Notes under the pieces: model-generated | Database searches by the model: none | The model's input: the letters and a program-made list of their open reading frames with translations, nothing else | Told to the model about the DNA's origin: nothing | Part shown: piece by piece, positions 35,396-46,620 of the stretch | Numbering within the stretch: the first letter of the stretch is position 1 | Layout: each line of letters opens with the position of its first letter | Source of the DNA: Marisa cornuarietis | Lineage: Eukaryota; Mollusca; Gastropoda; Architaenioglossa; Ampullariidae | NCBI GenBank assembly: GCA_004794655.1 | Contig: SMMW01000025.1 | Span: 5,801,001 to 5,865,000 of the forward strand | Length of the DNA stretch: 64,000 nucleotides | Reading direction: 5' to 3' | Made by a program: the position numbers and the translations under genes

Positions 35396-35784
35396 CCAGG
35401 ATGCCAGAGGACCATCCAGCACTGAGAGCTTAGACTTGACCAGGATGCCAGAGGACCATACAGCACTGAGAGCTTAGACTTGACCAGGATACCAGAGGAC
35501 CATCCAGCACTGAGAGCTTAGACTTGAACAGGATGCCAGAGGACCAGCCAGCACTGAGAGCTTAGACTTGACCAGGATGCCAGAGGACCAGCCAGCACTG
35601 AGAGCTTACACTTGACCAGGAAGCCAGAGGACCAGCCAGCACTGAGAGCTTACACTTGACCAGGATGCCAGAGGACCAGTCGGCACTGAGAGCTTACACT
35701 TGACCAGGATGCCAGATGACTAGTAGGCACTGAGAGCTTACACTTGACCAGGATGCCAGAGAACCAGCCAGCACTGAGAGTCTA
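35345..35784 (+). repeat. 44-bp tandem array, exactly ten copies, derived from LINE coding sequence
   Basis: Ten consecutive 44-bp units contain TTGACCAGGATGCCAGAGGA then CCATCCAGCACTGAGAGCTTA. The first unit is continuous with the upstream LINE frame and encodes HLTRMSEDHPALRAY, the usual post-WFGH segment of such proteins. Because 44 is not a multiple of three, later units fall out of frame, so the expansion happened after the element lost coding function. Units 5-10 share a CCAGCCAGC variant, unlike the CCATCCAGC of units 1-4, indicating block-wise spread. Confidence 0.95.
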
Positions 35785-37250
35785 CACACAAGGGTGCTCT
35801 GGCATCTGAGCAAGAGGAGGATGTGGCAGAGACCCTCTGGTCTCTGTCTCCCCAGTACACCCACGGGTACCAGCAGATGATAAGAAAGACAAGAAAGAAT
35901 ACTGTTTTATTTGTTAGAGGCTTTCCTTGTCAGCTTCATTGCTTTGTTGAGAAAAATTACATCTGAAACATTAGGTATATTCCTAATGACCAGGAAACTT
36001 CTTGAAATATCTTCCGAGTCCCACTTCCTTGCAGGCATCTTCTGCGCGGCGAGAGACTTACCCGGAAAATCAGAGAGGTTGAGAACCAAGGCTACAACTG
36101 TAGATCTAATTAGGTATTTATCTAATTAACTATGATAGACGAAAATGGAGGTCTCTAGTGGATGCCTTCTGTAAAGCCGTAGGTACGAAGAGGAGCAACT
36201 AATTAACTGTATATCTAAATCTGAAGCCACTTTGTACTTTACAAACGACTTTTAGCCACCGTACACCTTTTTAAACTTTAGAAAAAAGATAATGCAAGAA
36301 TACAAAGAGAAACATCCTCTCGGGTCTACTACACTTAAGTGAATCATGAAAAATATTAACAAATAAAAAAAAGTGTAAATTTTAAAAATCTAGCCGAGAT
36401 CTTGACTAAACAATATGACAAAAGAAAGAGCGTCACATGCTTTCTTGTCGTACACTTTTTGACAGTAAAAATACGAAGAAAATTTTGAAAATGGGTAGGA
36501 TACTTGAGCACAATGCACCCAGTAAACAACGAACCGTGCACAAGTGCCTTCCCTCAGACAACCGTTGTGGAAGAAGAGAAAAGTGCTGAAGAACAACAGA
36601 ATAAATGAAAGAGCAGGGTGAAATTTAGAACATCACTGCTAAACAGATAATCGACAGCTGTGAAGGTTTGTGTGTTTAGCTGGAATCTGTAAAACTGAGT
36701 GAGGAAGCATTAATAAGGCCTTGACAAAGCGCTGTTTGAAATATCCCGGATGTAGTCCGTGAAAATCGCGTAAACAGGAACAGAGAGAACATGAAGAGAA
36801 TGTGTGGGCTAGAGATTGTAGGGAAGAAAGATGTCAGTGTGGCACTTGAAGGCCTTGTTCTGGCAAGTGCAGGCTGCGAGAATAAATCGCGTCTTCCGAT
36901 GGCGAACGGCTGCTGTGCATTGTGGGAAGCGATCAATAGTTCCAGACGGAAGCAGTCTGCACGAACGCTCCTCATGCTGACCTTATGCGTGTGGACATAG
37001 ACGATGACCATTAGTGCACGTGTTGATAGTAACCGCATGTTGGGAAATATTCGAGGATGAGGATGAATGAATGACGGTAAATGTGTGTGTGTGTGTGTGG
37101 CGGGGGAGGAACAGAGGTGTGTGCATGATACGGGTATGTGTGTGTGTATGTGGCCGCGTGCGTGTAAGAGGTAGGTTAAACTAAAAGGGCTCGCCACAGC
37201 ACGAGGTAAGACAAGAACGGTTATCGTTTAAGTCAAAGAGATATTAGTAA
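35785..37250. other. Unique DNA; no gene recognised
   Basis: AT-rich sequence with a GT tract at 37082-37150. The 173-codon minus-strand ORF (36676-37197) is dominated by His-Thr runs from the GT tract and Ser/Phe-rich chance sequence. The right edge of the LINE relic may extend past 35784 for about 100 bp (CTCTGGTCTCTGTCTCCCC), but no protein motif is clear. Confidence 0.4.
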
Positions 37251-37254
37251 ACAC

Positions 37255-37500
37255 CGCAGGTCAGACAGAGCTCGCAGACGGGTAGCATGCAAGGCTCCTG
37301 CTATCACAGCCGCTGTTTCTGTTCCATTAGCGCCACATTGCTTGCTCTTGTCTTTCTGACAAAAACCGTGAAATTCTATTCACGGTGTAATTAGCCCTCA
37401 GCCTGCCCTTACGGAAGAAGCTTGAGTAGAGTTTCATTAATGACCTCCGAACTCAGGCGGTATGTGTCAGGCGGCCGACAGCCTGATGGTGTAATGAGGT
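37255..37500. promoter_or_regulatory. Homeodomain-site-rich island; candidate regulatory element
   Basis: Within about 240 bp occur several TAAT cores (GTAATTAGC, CATTAATGACC, GTAATGAGG) and a GCGGCCGACAGC word, without microsatellites. It adjoins the CpG-rich candidate promoter to its right. Clusters of TAAT cores are typical of developmental enhancers, but they also occur by chance in AT-containing DNA. Confidence 0.27.
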
Positions 37501-37821
37501 TGTGTGGCCCCCGTTAGCCGCTCGCTTGTACTTGGGGTCGGCTCACCGTCCGCTCCCGAAGCGCGCACACACACGTAAAATGTCACGCCACGTCTCTCGA
37601 CAGCTGCAGCAGCAGGCCGGGCCACGCGTGACAGTTTTACCACCCGCAATTTCACTCGTTTTACCCTTGTTTATAGCGTGCCACTCTCGCGCGCCGTGCG
37701 CTACACCTTGGTAGAGCCGCGATTAAACAGGCAGCCGCCATTTTTCTTGACGTGCCACTGGCAGCGAGAGATAGTGCGGCGGCCAAATGAAGATGAAAGA
37801 CTAAGATGTGTTCTGTTAACA
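37500..37821 (+). promoter_or_regulatory. Candidate CpG-rich promoter
   Basis: The segment is CpG-rich (GAAGCGCGCACACACACG, GCCACGCGTGACAG, CTCGCGCGCCGTGCGC) and contains GCCGCCATTTTTCTTG (37733-37748), which matches a YY1 site of the kind found just downstream of transcription starts. It is followed within 100 bp by an acceptor-like and then a strong donor splice signal. No coding start with a long frame was found, so a non-coding first exon is possible. Confidence 0.3.
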
Positions 37822-38009
37822 GATTCTTCAGCACCTGCACCGAAGACATCACGTTTTTCTTCTGCTTCTCCTTGATAGCTTACCTTTGTTGATATTTCCC
37901 TCCATTCGAATAGACGTTGAAAACTAACAGCAGGTCGCAGAGTTGCAAGAAACTGGTCTAAAGTCTCGCCAAGTCTTCGAAACCTCGAAGTCACGCTGCA
38001 AGTTACCCA
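37822..38009 (+). ncRNA. Candidate non-coding or 5' UTR exon with strong splice donor
   Basis: The sequence TTCTGTTAACAG ends at 37821 and resembles a 3' splice acceptor. At the right edge, TTACCCAGGTAAGTGC gives a CAG/GTAAGTG donor, near the ideal consensus, with the cut after about 38009. The 188-bp stretch between has no long frame. If the CpG-rich segment to its left is a promoter, this could instead be the 3' end of a first exon starting near 37.7 kb. Signals were judged by eye; strong donors also occur by chance in 64 kb, so confidence is low. Confidence 0.22.
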
Positions 38010-40940
38010 GGTAAGTGCAAACAAAACAAAACAAAAAAAAAAAGAAAGAAAAAATCCCCTCTAAAAAAACTCCCCAAAACTTCGCAGTGTCCGTTAGCCG
38101 CAGAGTGCGAGCCGTAGTAGTGGCGGGTGCGGCCAGTGTGCACGGCTCAGTGGGTGGCCTAACAAAGCTCGTGTTGTGACAGATTCTCTGACGGCTGCTG
38201 TCTTCGCGCAGCGCCAGCCCTAAGAGCCCGGTGATGTATTTACCCTCCAGTCGTGGCCCGATATCGCTTGTTTGCGTGTGTCACCGGAGATACGCCGTAA
38301 ATACGAACACCTGTTTTTGAGGCAAGCGACTTCTCTTGGCAGCCACACCTCTGCTGTCAAAAGCCCAAGCTGCTATTAAGTTGGCGAATTTTCTGTGCAT
38401 CCCTCAAGAGTTTAACATAGTTGGTGCCGGCTTAATGCAATAGTGCGGAGGAAACAGTAGATTAGGAAGGGTAAACGAGCAAGTGACATAACAAGCACCG
38501 ACAACTGCTACCAGCTCGACAGGCAGGAAGCTCCTCTATTGGCGAGCCGATGTGAAGTTCTTTCTTCCTTTCTCAATGTCTTGTTCGTCCCATCACGAGG
38601 CTGTCGACTCGGGTGCGGAGGCGAACTAGATGTTCAAGTCTTCGTGTTCAAGTAGTACGCCGATGACTGCATGGTGTCGCTACAGCAGAACAGCAAGAGG
38701 CAAGAACTGGAGCAGGCAGAGACGAGAGGAAGGGACTGCCATCTCCCGCGCGGGAACAGAGAGCTTACGACGCGCATGCGCTGGACTAAGCTTTGCACTC
38801 GTCTTTTCCCGGTTTTCCTTTAAACATTACATTCTAGAGCTACTCTTCTTAATTTGCTGCTTTGCCAAGAGAAAAAAATCCTAGCTGTTCTGCCCACCAA
38901 GGTCGACACATAAAATTAATGTCGCTCGAATTAGAATAGGGATAATGATTAATTCCATCATTTGTAATGTTTTTCTGTCCCTGTTATAAACTATTTGAAA
39001 AGAAAAGCTTTGCTTGTAAAACAACCTGTACAACAACAAAGCACCTATAATCTTCACATGTCGAGTAGTAAAACCAAAAGACTACACGTAAGCGTTCAAA
39101 CAACTTTATTCATCTAAATGTGTTTCTCGTATTCGCCTAAACGTGTTTCAATTCAGGAAATTTCTATCCCAGACATTACAAAAGTAGAAAAGCTGAATAG
39201 CATCAAAAAATGGAGAGCAAGAGAGTGAGAGAGAGAGAGGGACGAGGGAAAGAGAAAAAAAGGATGAGAAAAGTTTTTGCCCTTTTTGTTATTTTTTCTT
39301 TACTTCCCCCAGCTGTGACCAAAGAAATAAGAGAAATAAATGTGTTCTAGCTGTGAATTGAGTGTTTTTGGCGCCAGAGCCGCAATACACTACTGTTCAC
39401 TAGCTAAGAAAAAATACTAGTTCAATATGTGGAAACCAAATTACAGGAGACGTTAAAGGATTAAATCAACAATTAAACGTAAACGCTAGGGACAAATATA
39501 AAGAATAACAAAATATTACAGATTACAAAATCTGTTTAACAAGCATTTCATTAACACTAATAAAATGAAATTAAATATCCCAATGGTGACCTTTCCCTTA
39601 ATAGCTACTCAACTGGTGTCTTCAGAATGTCATCACAAGTCGAGGAACAGATGAAATTTAGATACACACCAGTCCTACCACCCTTAGTATGAGCTAAGTA
39701 ATGGAACGAATGAAATCGCCCCAAACTGTTGTAACCACACTCAGACCTTAAGGACAACATACTGAAAAAAATGTCTGTGACATGAAAATATATAGCAATA
39801 CAGAAATATATTGAAATATTACGAGACAACACGTTTAATGCACGTAAAACGGTTTAAAACTCTAGATAATAATGTGCTGCGTCACTGAGGTGACATCACG
39901 CTTAGTTGTTGGTTGTGGATGGAAAAGTGCTTCCACCTAACGGCGATTTTTCACCGGGGGGGGGGGGTAACAGAGATCTGAGGAAGTATGGGGGGTGGTG
40001 GAGGATGGGGGATGAGGAGGGGATGTGGTTTGGGGAGGTGTGACTGTGTGAGAGGAGGGTCGCTGCTCCGTGACGCCGCAGGTGTTGTTTACTGTTGCTG
40101 GTGCCCTCTTTTCCTGTTGTTGTCTCATGCTCTTGGTGTCCCGAAGGCCTGCCAAGTCCGCAGTGGTGGTGAACTGAACTGGTTACCAGCTCCCTTATGT
40201 TGCCCTAGTCTAGACTTCTATTTAGTGTTAGGTACTACATTAGTTTCTACTGTTAATAAACATTGTTTTCGTGTTGTGTTTATAAACCTGGTATTTATAT
40301 GGTTTGCTACCTTCTTAACAGTTCGTGAATAGTTTTTTAAAGGTTTAGATTTTTACTTTATTTAGCAATTTACCCTACTTTATGTTTGGTTATAGTTCTG
40401 ATTATGGATGAGTAAAGGAACTCCATATTTGCCTATGGTTTAGTTTAGATATTTTAAATTTAGTATTTAATTATGGTTAGGTCAGGTAAGCAGATTTATT
40501 AATGCGATTCTGGAAACGTTTCTGTTTTTTTTGTTTAAGTTTTTATTGCTTTTAATGGGATGTTATCCAGTTTGTATTTTGCTTGTTTATATGAATCTTT
40601 AATTAGGATGGCTTGCCACCATTGCTACCGCTAATGAAAGTGTAGTACGCCGTTGCTCCTTTGGTGGGTTAAGGCAGCTATTTATGTTTAATGCAAGTCT
40701 ATTTATATCTAAGATCTGTTTGTCGTCTCAACATGTTTGTCACATTAAGGTGGAGATCTGACACATATGTCATACATGGCAATGTTGGCAAATCTGAAAA
40801 TATCACACGTCTCGTGCAGAAGCTTCGAGATTTCGCGACTGCTCAAAGTGAATGCTTTTGACCTTATTATTATAGACTTTATTATTATTATTATAGCAGC
40901 ACAAAAAAAAACATTTTTCGATTTCTCCATTGACCTGCAG
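38010..40940. other. Unique DNA, AT-rich; no gene recognised
   Basis: This contains A-rich tracts (38021-38055), a GAGA tract (39218-39245) and a G11 run at about 39957-39967. The sequence from 40330 to 40930 is strongly AT-rich. No repeat family or gene is supported. Confidence 0.4.
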
Positions 40941-40944
40941 ACCG

Positions 40945-41560
40945 GGGTTGTCATGGCGGACTCACTGGCCGGTCGTGGTAGCGGACTAAAGCCCGCACTT
41001 TGCTGTCTGGTCAGCGGTTTAATGACGTTAAGTCTGACGGCATTTGAAGGGATCAGGCTGCGAGCCGCGTGTGAGCGGTTGTGACGTGCACGGCGCCCTG
41101 ACGCAAACCCCTCTTGATGCTGTCACACTCGGTTATGCTCGGCGTGGGCCGCCCGTCACACGGTCACTGCGGGACTCCGCGATGCTTGGGGTACTTAAGA
41201 GATGAAAGAATGCTCAGGCTGGCGGCTGTAAAATTTGTTTTGATAGAGGCATTGGAGAGAGAAAACCTCCCGTGCAGCCCCCACACGCTGGCAGGCAGCC
41301 CCGTTGCTAGTGCCGTGTCGAGGCCCACTCCCTGTGTGCGGCCAGTCGTGCAGCTAATCGGGTTGGAAGGGTGAAAACAGGGCCGACGCAAATTATCGCC
41401 CTTTCTGGCTGCGGGCTGACGACGATCTCCTGCCTGTCAGGTCCCGTGTCTCGGCCGTGTGGCAGACCCGTTCACGCGCACACTGGCACATTCCTCCTGC
41501 AGCTGTTCCCGGCCCTCCCCACGACAGCTGTTCTCAGCCCTCCCGTCGGCCCATGGTCAC
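40945..41560. promoter_or_regulatory. GC-rich repeat-poor island; candidate regulatory element
   Basis: The segment has several CpGs, GTGACGTGCACGGC, TTTAATGACG and CTGACGC words. It contains the left arm (41261-41320) of an inverted repeat pair with 44648-44707. Minus-strand (41164-41391) and plus-strand (44600-44785) frames share the peptide TGLPASVWGL because of that repeat; neither is a recognised protein. Confidence 0.27.
41261..41320 (-). repeat. Inverted partner of 44648-44707
   Basis: The reverse complement of this block (CGACACGGCACTAGCAACGG, then GGCTGCCTGCCAGCGTGTGG, then GGGCTG, then GGAGGTTT) aligns with 44648-44707 with only a few substitutions and a short insertion. The copies are about 3.3 kb apart in opposite orientation. 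They may be fragments of an unknown dispersed repeat or a small inverted duplication. Confidence 0.7.
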
Positions 41561-41592
41561 CATGAGACCCAATGCACACGCTCGCCCGTGAA

Positions 41593-41691
41593 CTTCTATC
41601 AGCCCAGGAAAGATCAGACTTAAGTCACCAAAGAAACTTGGGAGACCGGGGGTGCTTCGACTAAGTCTGATCTTTCCTGGGCTGATAGCAG
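41593..41691. mobile_element. 99-bp foldback MITE with 9-bp target duplication
   Basis: The element starts CTTCTATCAGCCCAGGAAAG and its right end, reverse-complemented, starts CTGCTATCAGCCCAGGAAAG. The arms match over 30 bp with one mismatch and extend slightly further with a one-base bulge, leaving a loop of about 32 bases. It is flanked on both sides by GCCCGTGAA (41584-41592 and 41692-41700), a perfect 9-bp direct repeat. Arms reaching exactly to a 9-bp duplication fit a Mutator-like (8-11 bp) non-autonomous element. The near-perfect stem means the insertion is young or the RNA hairpin is under constraint. Confidence 0.8.
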
Positions 41692-41700
41692 GCCCGTGAA

Positions 41701-42332
41701 GAAATCCACAAGGAAGATTCAGTAGGCAATGGTGGCTGCCGTTGGAATTATGAGGTCACGACACTGCTAACGAGGTCGGTGGGTCCTACGTGTCAGGCTC
41801 GGTCATGCCACCCATCAATATTCCTCAAAGTAATCGCACCCGAACATCATGAGACCGAATGGTAGCCGTGTGCCAGTCGCTTAGTCATGTGACGTGCAGT
41901 GTATGAGCAGCGCAGATCACGTAACAGTAGCGGGCTAGCCCTATCACATGCCATGCACTTCTAAATACTAATAGCACGAAAGATTAGTCTCAAAACGTCA
42001 CTGTACCATCGTTCTCAAAAGTACCACTGTAGGTCTTTCCTAAGTGGACACATTTGGTCAAATATGGGACTATTTTTACTTTTTTTTTTCTTAAAATCGT
42101 GCAAAACTTTGCAATCACATATTCCAAGATGTGTCCGATAAAAGATGGCTTCCTACGGTTAGTCAGCGCTCATTCATTTTTCATCTACTAGAGTCAGCAA
42201 AGCAAGATCGGCATGGTGAATAATAATGTGCTAATGCTGTGATTTGTTAGCAAGATCAGCAGTTTTTTTTATCATCTTTTAGCGAAGAAAGAGCATAGAC
42301 TCGGCATAGTCATGTGTAAGGTAACTCAAAAC
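41701..42332. other. Unique DNA; no feature recognised
   Basis: There is no repeat or coding signal. A T-rich run is at 42071-42091. Confidence 0.4.
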
Positions 42333-42469
42333 GTGAAGAGGTCACCACAGAAGGGGGTGAAGTGGTCACCGCAGGAGGGGGTGAGCGGGCACCATGCAGG
42401 AGGGGGTGAAATGGACACCACAGGAGGGGATGAGGTGGACACACAGGAAGGCAGGGGGATGAGGTGGGA
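42333..42469. repeat. Degenerate 24-28-bp tandem array, five copies
   Basis: Units read GTGAAGTGGTCACCGCAGGA followed by GGGG, with variation in the third to fifth copies (AAATGGACACCACAGG, AGGTGGACACACAGG). Length varies from 24 to 28 bp. The Pro/Ser/Cys-rich minus-strand ORF here is a repeat product. Confidence 0.8.
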
Positions 42470-43129
42470 GACACGTGAAGTGGAGAATTAAAACACAACT
42501 AAAAGGTTTGTCAAAAAATCTGCACCTGAGTGCCTTGGCGGTGGTTAAGGTGTCGCTAACAGCCACAAACAGTTGATGACAGGTCAGTACAGACCAGGGA
42601 GTGTTGCTGTCAGTTTCCAGCAGCTGTTTTCATCGTAGGTACAGAGAGAGACAGTTGCTGTCAGCTCTATCGGCATCTATATCGCGCCCCCTTCCCTCAC
42701 CTCACGAAACAGTATATCCTGCAGGAGAGCTGGGTGAAAGAGCGGTGAAGCTGTGGTAAGTGAAGGTGATAAGATTTGCACAGTGTTCTCTGGAGTGGAT
42801 GACAAAGAAAGTTAGTTTGCCGCTCGTGCAGACACTTAGCATGGCCACCAGCAGGCCTGCAGCCAAGGCGAGGTAGTGTAGCCTGATGATGGCAGGTAGC
42901 TATGGAAGATGATGAGGCATGAGTCTAGTATAGTGTAATAGTCTAGTGTGTTTGTAGATAACACTTTGTACTATATACTATAACGAGTTTGAACTGTGCA
43001 AGGCTGGTTTGTACTATGCATACAATGTAGAGCCCATTGTATTTTATATACAGTATATTGTATACATGTATGCATGGTTAATTTTATTGTAAATTGTGTA
43101 TGGTATGCAATTGATTTGTACTGTATATT

Positions 43130-43175
43130 ATACACTGCATAATATATATATATATATATACATACCATACATTGT
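43130..43175. repeat. (TA)n tract inside a TATA/GTAT-rich block
   Basis: A pure TA run (43143-43161) sits in the AT-rich interval 42920-43190, which also has repeated TGTATATTGTATA-type words. No gene. Confidence 0.75.
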
Positions 43176-43914
43176 ATATTGTTCTTTTATGACGTGCACC
43201 GCATACCGTAGAGTATACTCTACATGGCTGATCAGACGGACGGAAAGAGAGTGGGACTGTAACCGACATCACCTTGTGCTCAAGTCAGACTTGAAAGTAC
43301 ATGTCTGGTTTGACGCTCCCTAATGCCGTATGACTGGAACATTCAAACAGAACTCAATCTCTGCTACATGCACCCCAGAAACGGATACCCACTTACATGT
43401 CACTTGTACATGTGCACCAGACACGGATGCCCACCTACAGTTCACTTTCCATATTCTTACTGGGCTGAGAGGCATTGGCCTTGACCTTCCACAACAGCCT
43501 GTAAGACCCAGTCACCCGGACCCACAGTCTTCTCACTCGGGGTATTAGTCCAGCGCACAGGGCGAATAATCTTCAGGAAGGCAACGTACACTTTACTGCA
43601 ATGCAGTCATTTCTTCTTTTTCCACCCATTTGCAAGAAAGAAAGAAAGAATGTCGAAAGCACTCGGTCATCAGTAGAATTGATATTTTTTCCAGTCGTAT
43701 GGGAAAATTGAGGACGTCAGTGTCTGGCGCCTCTGTGTTGGCGCCTGCTGCTTTATGTGGCAGTCAGTTCACGCACGTCAGTTCCACTCTCGTGGGCGCC
43801 CGCCGGTGCGTAAGAGCGAGCTGTGACGACCAGGGTGTCTGGGTGCAGGCAGGGAGGGCGTGTCATCAACCATGCATGGCGTGTTGTTGATGCACGCTGG
43901 TGTGTGCTGTCTAA

Positions 43915-43940
43915 CCACCACCACCACCACCACCACCACA
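43915..43940. repeat. (CCA)n trinucleotide repeat
   Basis: About eight CCA units; read on either strand it gives poly-His or poly-Trp chance peptides. Confidence 0.9.
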
Positions 43941-44647
43941 AGGTTCACTCCTTACTTCGACAAGTGACCGAAACCTTACGCTTGTACCGAGTGCACATTG
44001 ACACATAAGTAAGGATCACCCATTATAAGAAAGTGTATAAAGTCTGGCTGCAAAAGAATGGTAGCTTCCCTTCCCCCCCCCCACATCTCTTTCTCTCTAC
44101 GATGCGGACAGCAAAATCCGAATGGTTTAGGTTGTGCCACGTCCCAGCTGTCGGTGTTTGCAGTATTCATCTTAGAAGGTATGCAAACTCGTTTACTTTG
44201 CTAGCTAAGCCCGTCTGTGTCACTGGCAAGTTGAATATCGCCCTGCAGTCAACACCGAGTAATAATTCATGCCCTGCAGTCAACCCTAATACTTTATGGA
44301 GTGGAAGTTGACATGAAGTGCAAGTCATGATATTTGACAAGAAGATGTTGAATACACAGTTCTGTCTGTTGTCTAAACCGGTCGCTGTGCTGCTGCTGTC
44401 TGAACGAAGAAATAGTAGAAGTCCTACTGACTGATGACGGAGGTAATATTTTACTGAGGTTGAATATCTGCCTGTCTCTTCTTCTGATCATATATTTTCC
44501 GCTTGTGGTTTCACTCAGTTCGATATTAGTTTCAAAGTTCTACTTCTTTTCAGTAATCTCTGTTAGTGATGCCTCGATCACTACCCCACGAAGAAGGAGG
44601 TGATGGAGTGGTCGTCATCGTTGATCGAGAGACTAACGCTGAGTACA

Positions 44648-44707
44648 GGACACGGCACTAGCACCGGGCTGCCCGCCAGCGTGTGGGGGCTGCTGTATAG
44701 GAGGTTT
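44648..44707 (+). repeat. Inverted partner of 41261-41320
   Basis: GGACACGGCACTAGCACCGG, then GCTGCCCGCCAGCGTGTGGG and GGCTGCTGTATAGGAGG match the reverse complement of the block at 41261-41320, with a short insertion near the right end. Confidence 0.7.
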
Positions 44708-45577
44708 CCTTTTGCTTTGAGAAGTGTTCCACCCGTTATGTTACATGAAATCGTTGCCTGGTTTGGTATTAATGGTGAGGCTTAAATGATGTGACACATC
44801 ATCCTTAGATTATCAAGACTTGCAAAGGCAATCCTGCAGTGTAAATGAAGAAAGGGAAACGAAATGGTGCAAAGACAGTGGACCGGTCTTACATTTAGCA
44901 GGTCATGAAAAAATACAGAGAACCGAGAGATTTACAGCTGACGGGAAGATCGTTTGAAGATAACCTCGCTGGGACACTGACAGGGCATCAGTAGTTAAAG
45001 GACTGATGCTCATTCATGATGGCGGATGTGGTGACGGTTTTACTGGAGGTGTAATCATTTTTTATTTAAATTCGCGAAGACGTTTCCAATGTCTACGGCA
45101 AGATAAGATTCTCCTTCAGCAGTCGAGAGCGAGTGCACTTGTGTTCAGTAGGGCCTACATCTTCTTTATCGCTCAGCATCCCATTCTATCTGTAGTCAAA
45201 GGAAAGATTTCTTGGTGATAAGAAAGCAATAAGATGAAAGGAAGGATTATGTACGGAGAAAAGAATGTTGACAAGTTATCGCCGAGTTAGCTGTGATGAG
45301 CTGCTGAGTGATAAGAGGGAAAGACGATGCCGCGGCTGGTGTACCGTCAAATATTTTTTGCACCCTACCATTTCACAGGGAGCGTGGCTGGTGTACCCCC
45401 CCCCCCCCAAACATTACTGCGCCGTACCAGCTAACACAAACCTCGTCCACCCAAAGAGATGGATTCGAAAATGAGCGCTTGACTGGTCAGGTGACTGACA
45501 GCAGCAGCATCTCCTGCAGGTAATTACCCCTGACGTGATGGAGTGCGTGCCTTTGTTTGTCCGTAGCGTGTTTGTTT

Positions 45578-45660
45578 GACTGTCTGTAATTAGCAAGTTG
45601 ACACTGATGGAAAGCCCCTGTCAAGATGGAAGACTTACGCTGACGTCAGAGGCTATGTCA
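45578..45660 (+). repeat. Dispersed direct repeat, partner of 47606-47688
   Basis: CTGTCTGTAATTAGCAAGTTGA, a short spacer, GCCCCTGTCAAGATGGAA, then ACTTACGCTGACGTCAGAGGCTATGT: the same order of words, with substitutions, occurs at 47606-47688 about 2 kb downstream. A segmental duplication or shared short interspersed element could explain it. The right part here carries TGACGTCA. Confidence 0.6.
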
Positions 45661-46098
45661 CATGACCTCTCATCTATCATGGCGTCTCTTTTACGTTCAG
45701 CGCCAAACACTGGCTACATTACTGCAATGTTTTTGCGTTTGCACACTGCAATGTTAGTCACAGGCAGCATAGCGCTGTCTGAAATGTCTGGGAAACCGTT
45801 TTATGTTCTTTAAAGAGTATGGCCGGCTATGCAATGTCACATCTTTGAGTTGTTGCTGAATGTGTTGTAAATAAAACAAGTCAAGGTATAGTGTCATCAA
45901 ATTAATATCCAGATGATATAGCTTATAATAATCACCAAACCTTCGGACATTCGGCAGTGAGCGTGAATAGTAGAAACTAAATTTTACTCAAACATTAAAG
46001 TTCACGTTAAAAAAAACATTGAAGAACCCCTACTATAAAGCAGTGATGATCATAAGGAGCAGGAAAAAGAGGATGACAACGACAGCGACAACAGTGAT

Positions 46099-46206
46099 GA
46101 AGTCATTTAGGAGTATGAGGACAAGGAAGTCATGTAGGAGTATGAGGACAATGAAATCATGTAGAAGTATGAGGACAAGGAAGTAGTGAAGGAGCATAAA
46201 GACAAC
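46099..46206. repeat. 27-bp tandem array, four copies
   Basis: Four units of GAAGTCATGTAGGAGTATGA followed by GGACAAG run with few substitutions. The period is a multiple of three, but each unit contains a TAG in one frame and no long ORF crosses it. It is preceded by an acidic-looking GACAACGACAGCGACAACAG stretch that is also repetitive. Confidence 0.85.
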
Positions 46207-46449
46207 GAAGAAAACCCCAACGATCAGGCTGTGCTAGCTGTTTGAGGAACAGCAATGTACTGTTTTGTTTTTAACCCAAATTACTGCCGAGATGCAAGCA
46301 CGCGTTCTAGTTCTACTCCAGAAAGCAATATTGCACTTTCCTCCCATCAAATCAAAATCTGTGACCCTAGGCAAACTCCTATTAAAACAGCGGCATGATT
46401 TTCCCCCAGACTTTTTCTGTGGGGCTCTCCAGCTGTCATCTTCCTAACG

Positions 46450-46620
46450 CTTCTTATGTCATTTGTATGGCAGTGATGACGCCAGGCCGCCAGCCTAATC
46501 GGCCGCCAATAAAGGCGTCAATCATTTTCCGCTCACGCGCTAGCTTCTTTGCATTAACCCTTTTCGCCCTCGTTTGAAGAAAGAAAGCCCTGGAGAGGCC
46601 CGCAACGCGAGCTGTCGGGA
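46450..46620. promoter_or_regulatory. Candidate regulatory island with Hox/TALE-type words
   Basis: In 170 bp there are CCGCCAATAAAGG, CGTCAATCATTTTCC and TGCATTAACC, words resembling posterior Hox (CAATAAA) and TALE (TCAATCA) sites, set in CpG-containing, repeat-free sequence. Functional meaning is inferred only. Confidence 0.25.

Noticed and set aside
24675..35784. Regularly spaced repeats (32-bp and 44-bp arrays) as possible CRISPR
   Set aside because: Units are directly adjacent with no unique spacers, vary internally, and the window is clearly animal DNA.
36676..37197. 173-codon minus-strand ORF, the longest in the window
   Set aside because: It is dominated by His-Thr runs from a GT microsatellite and Ser/Phe-rich low-complexity sequence; no family resemblance.
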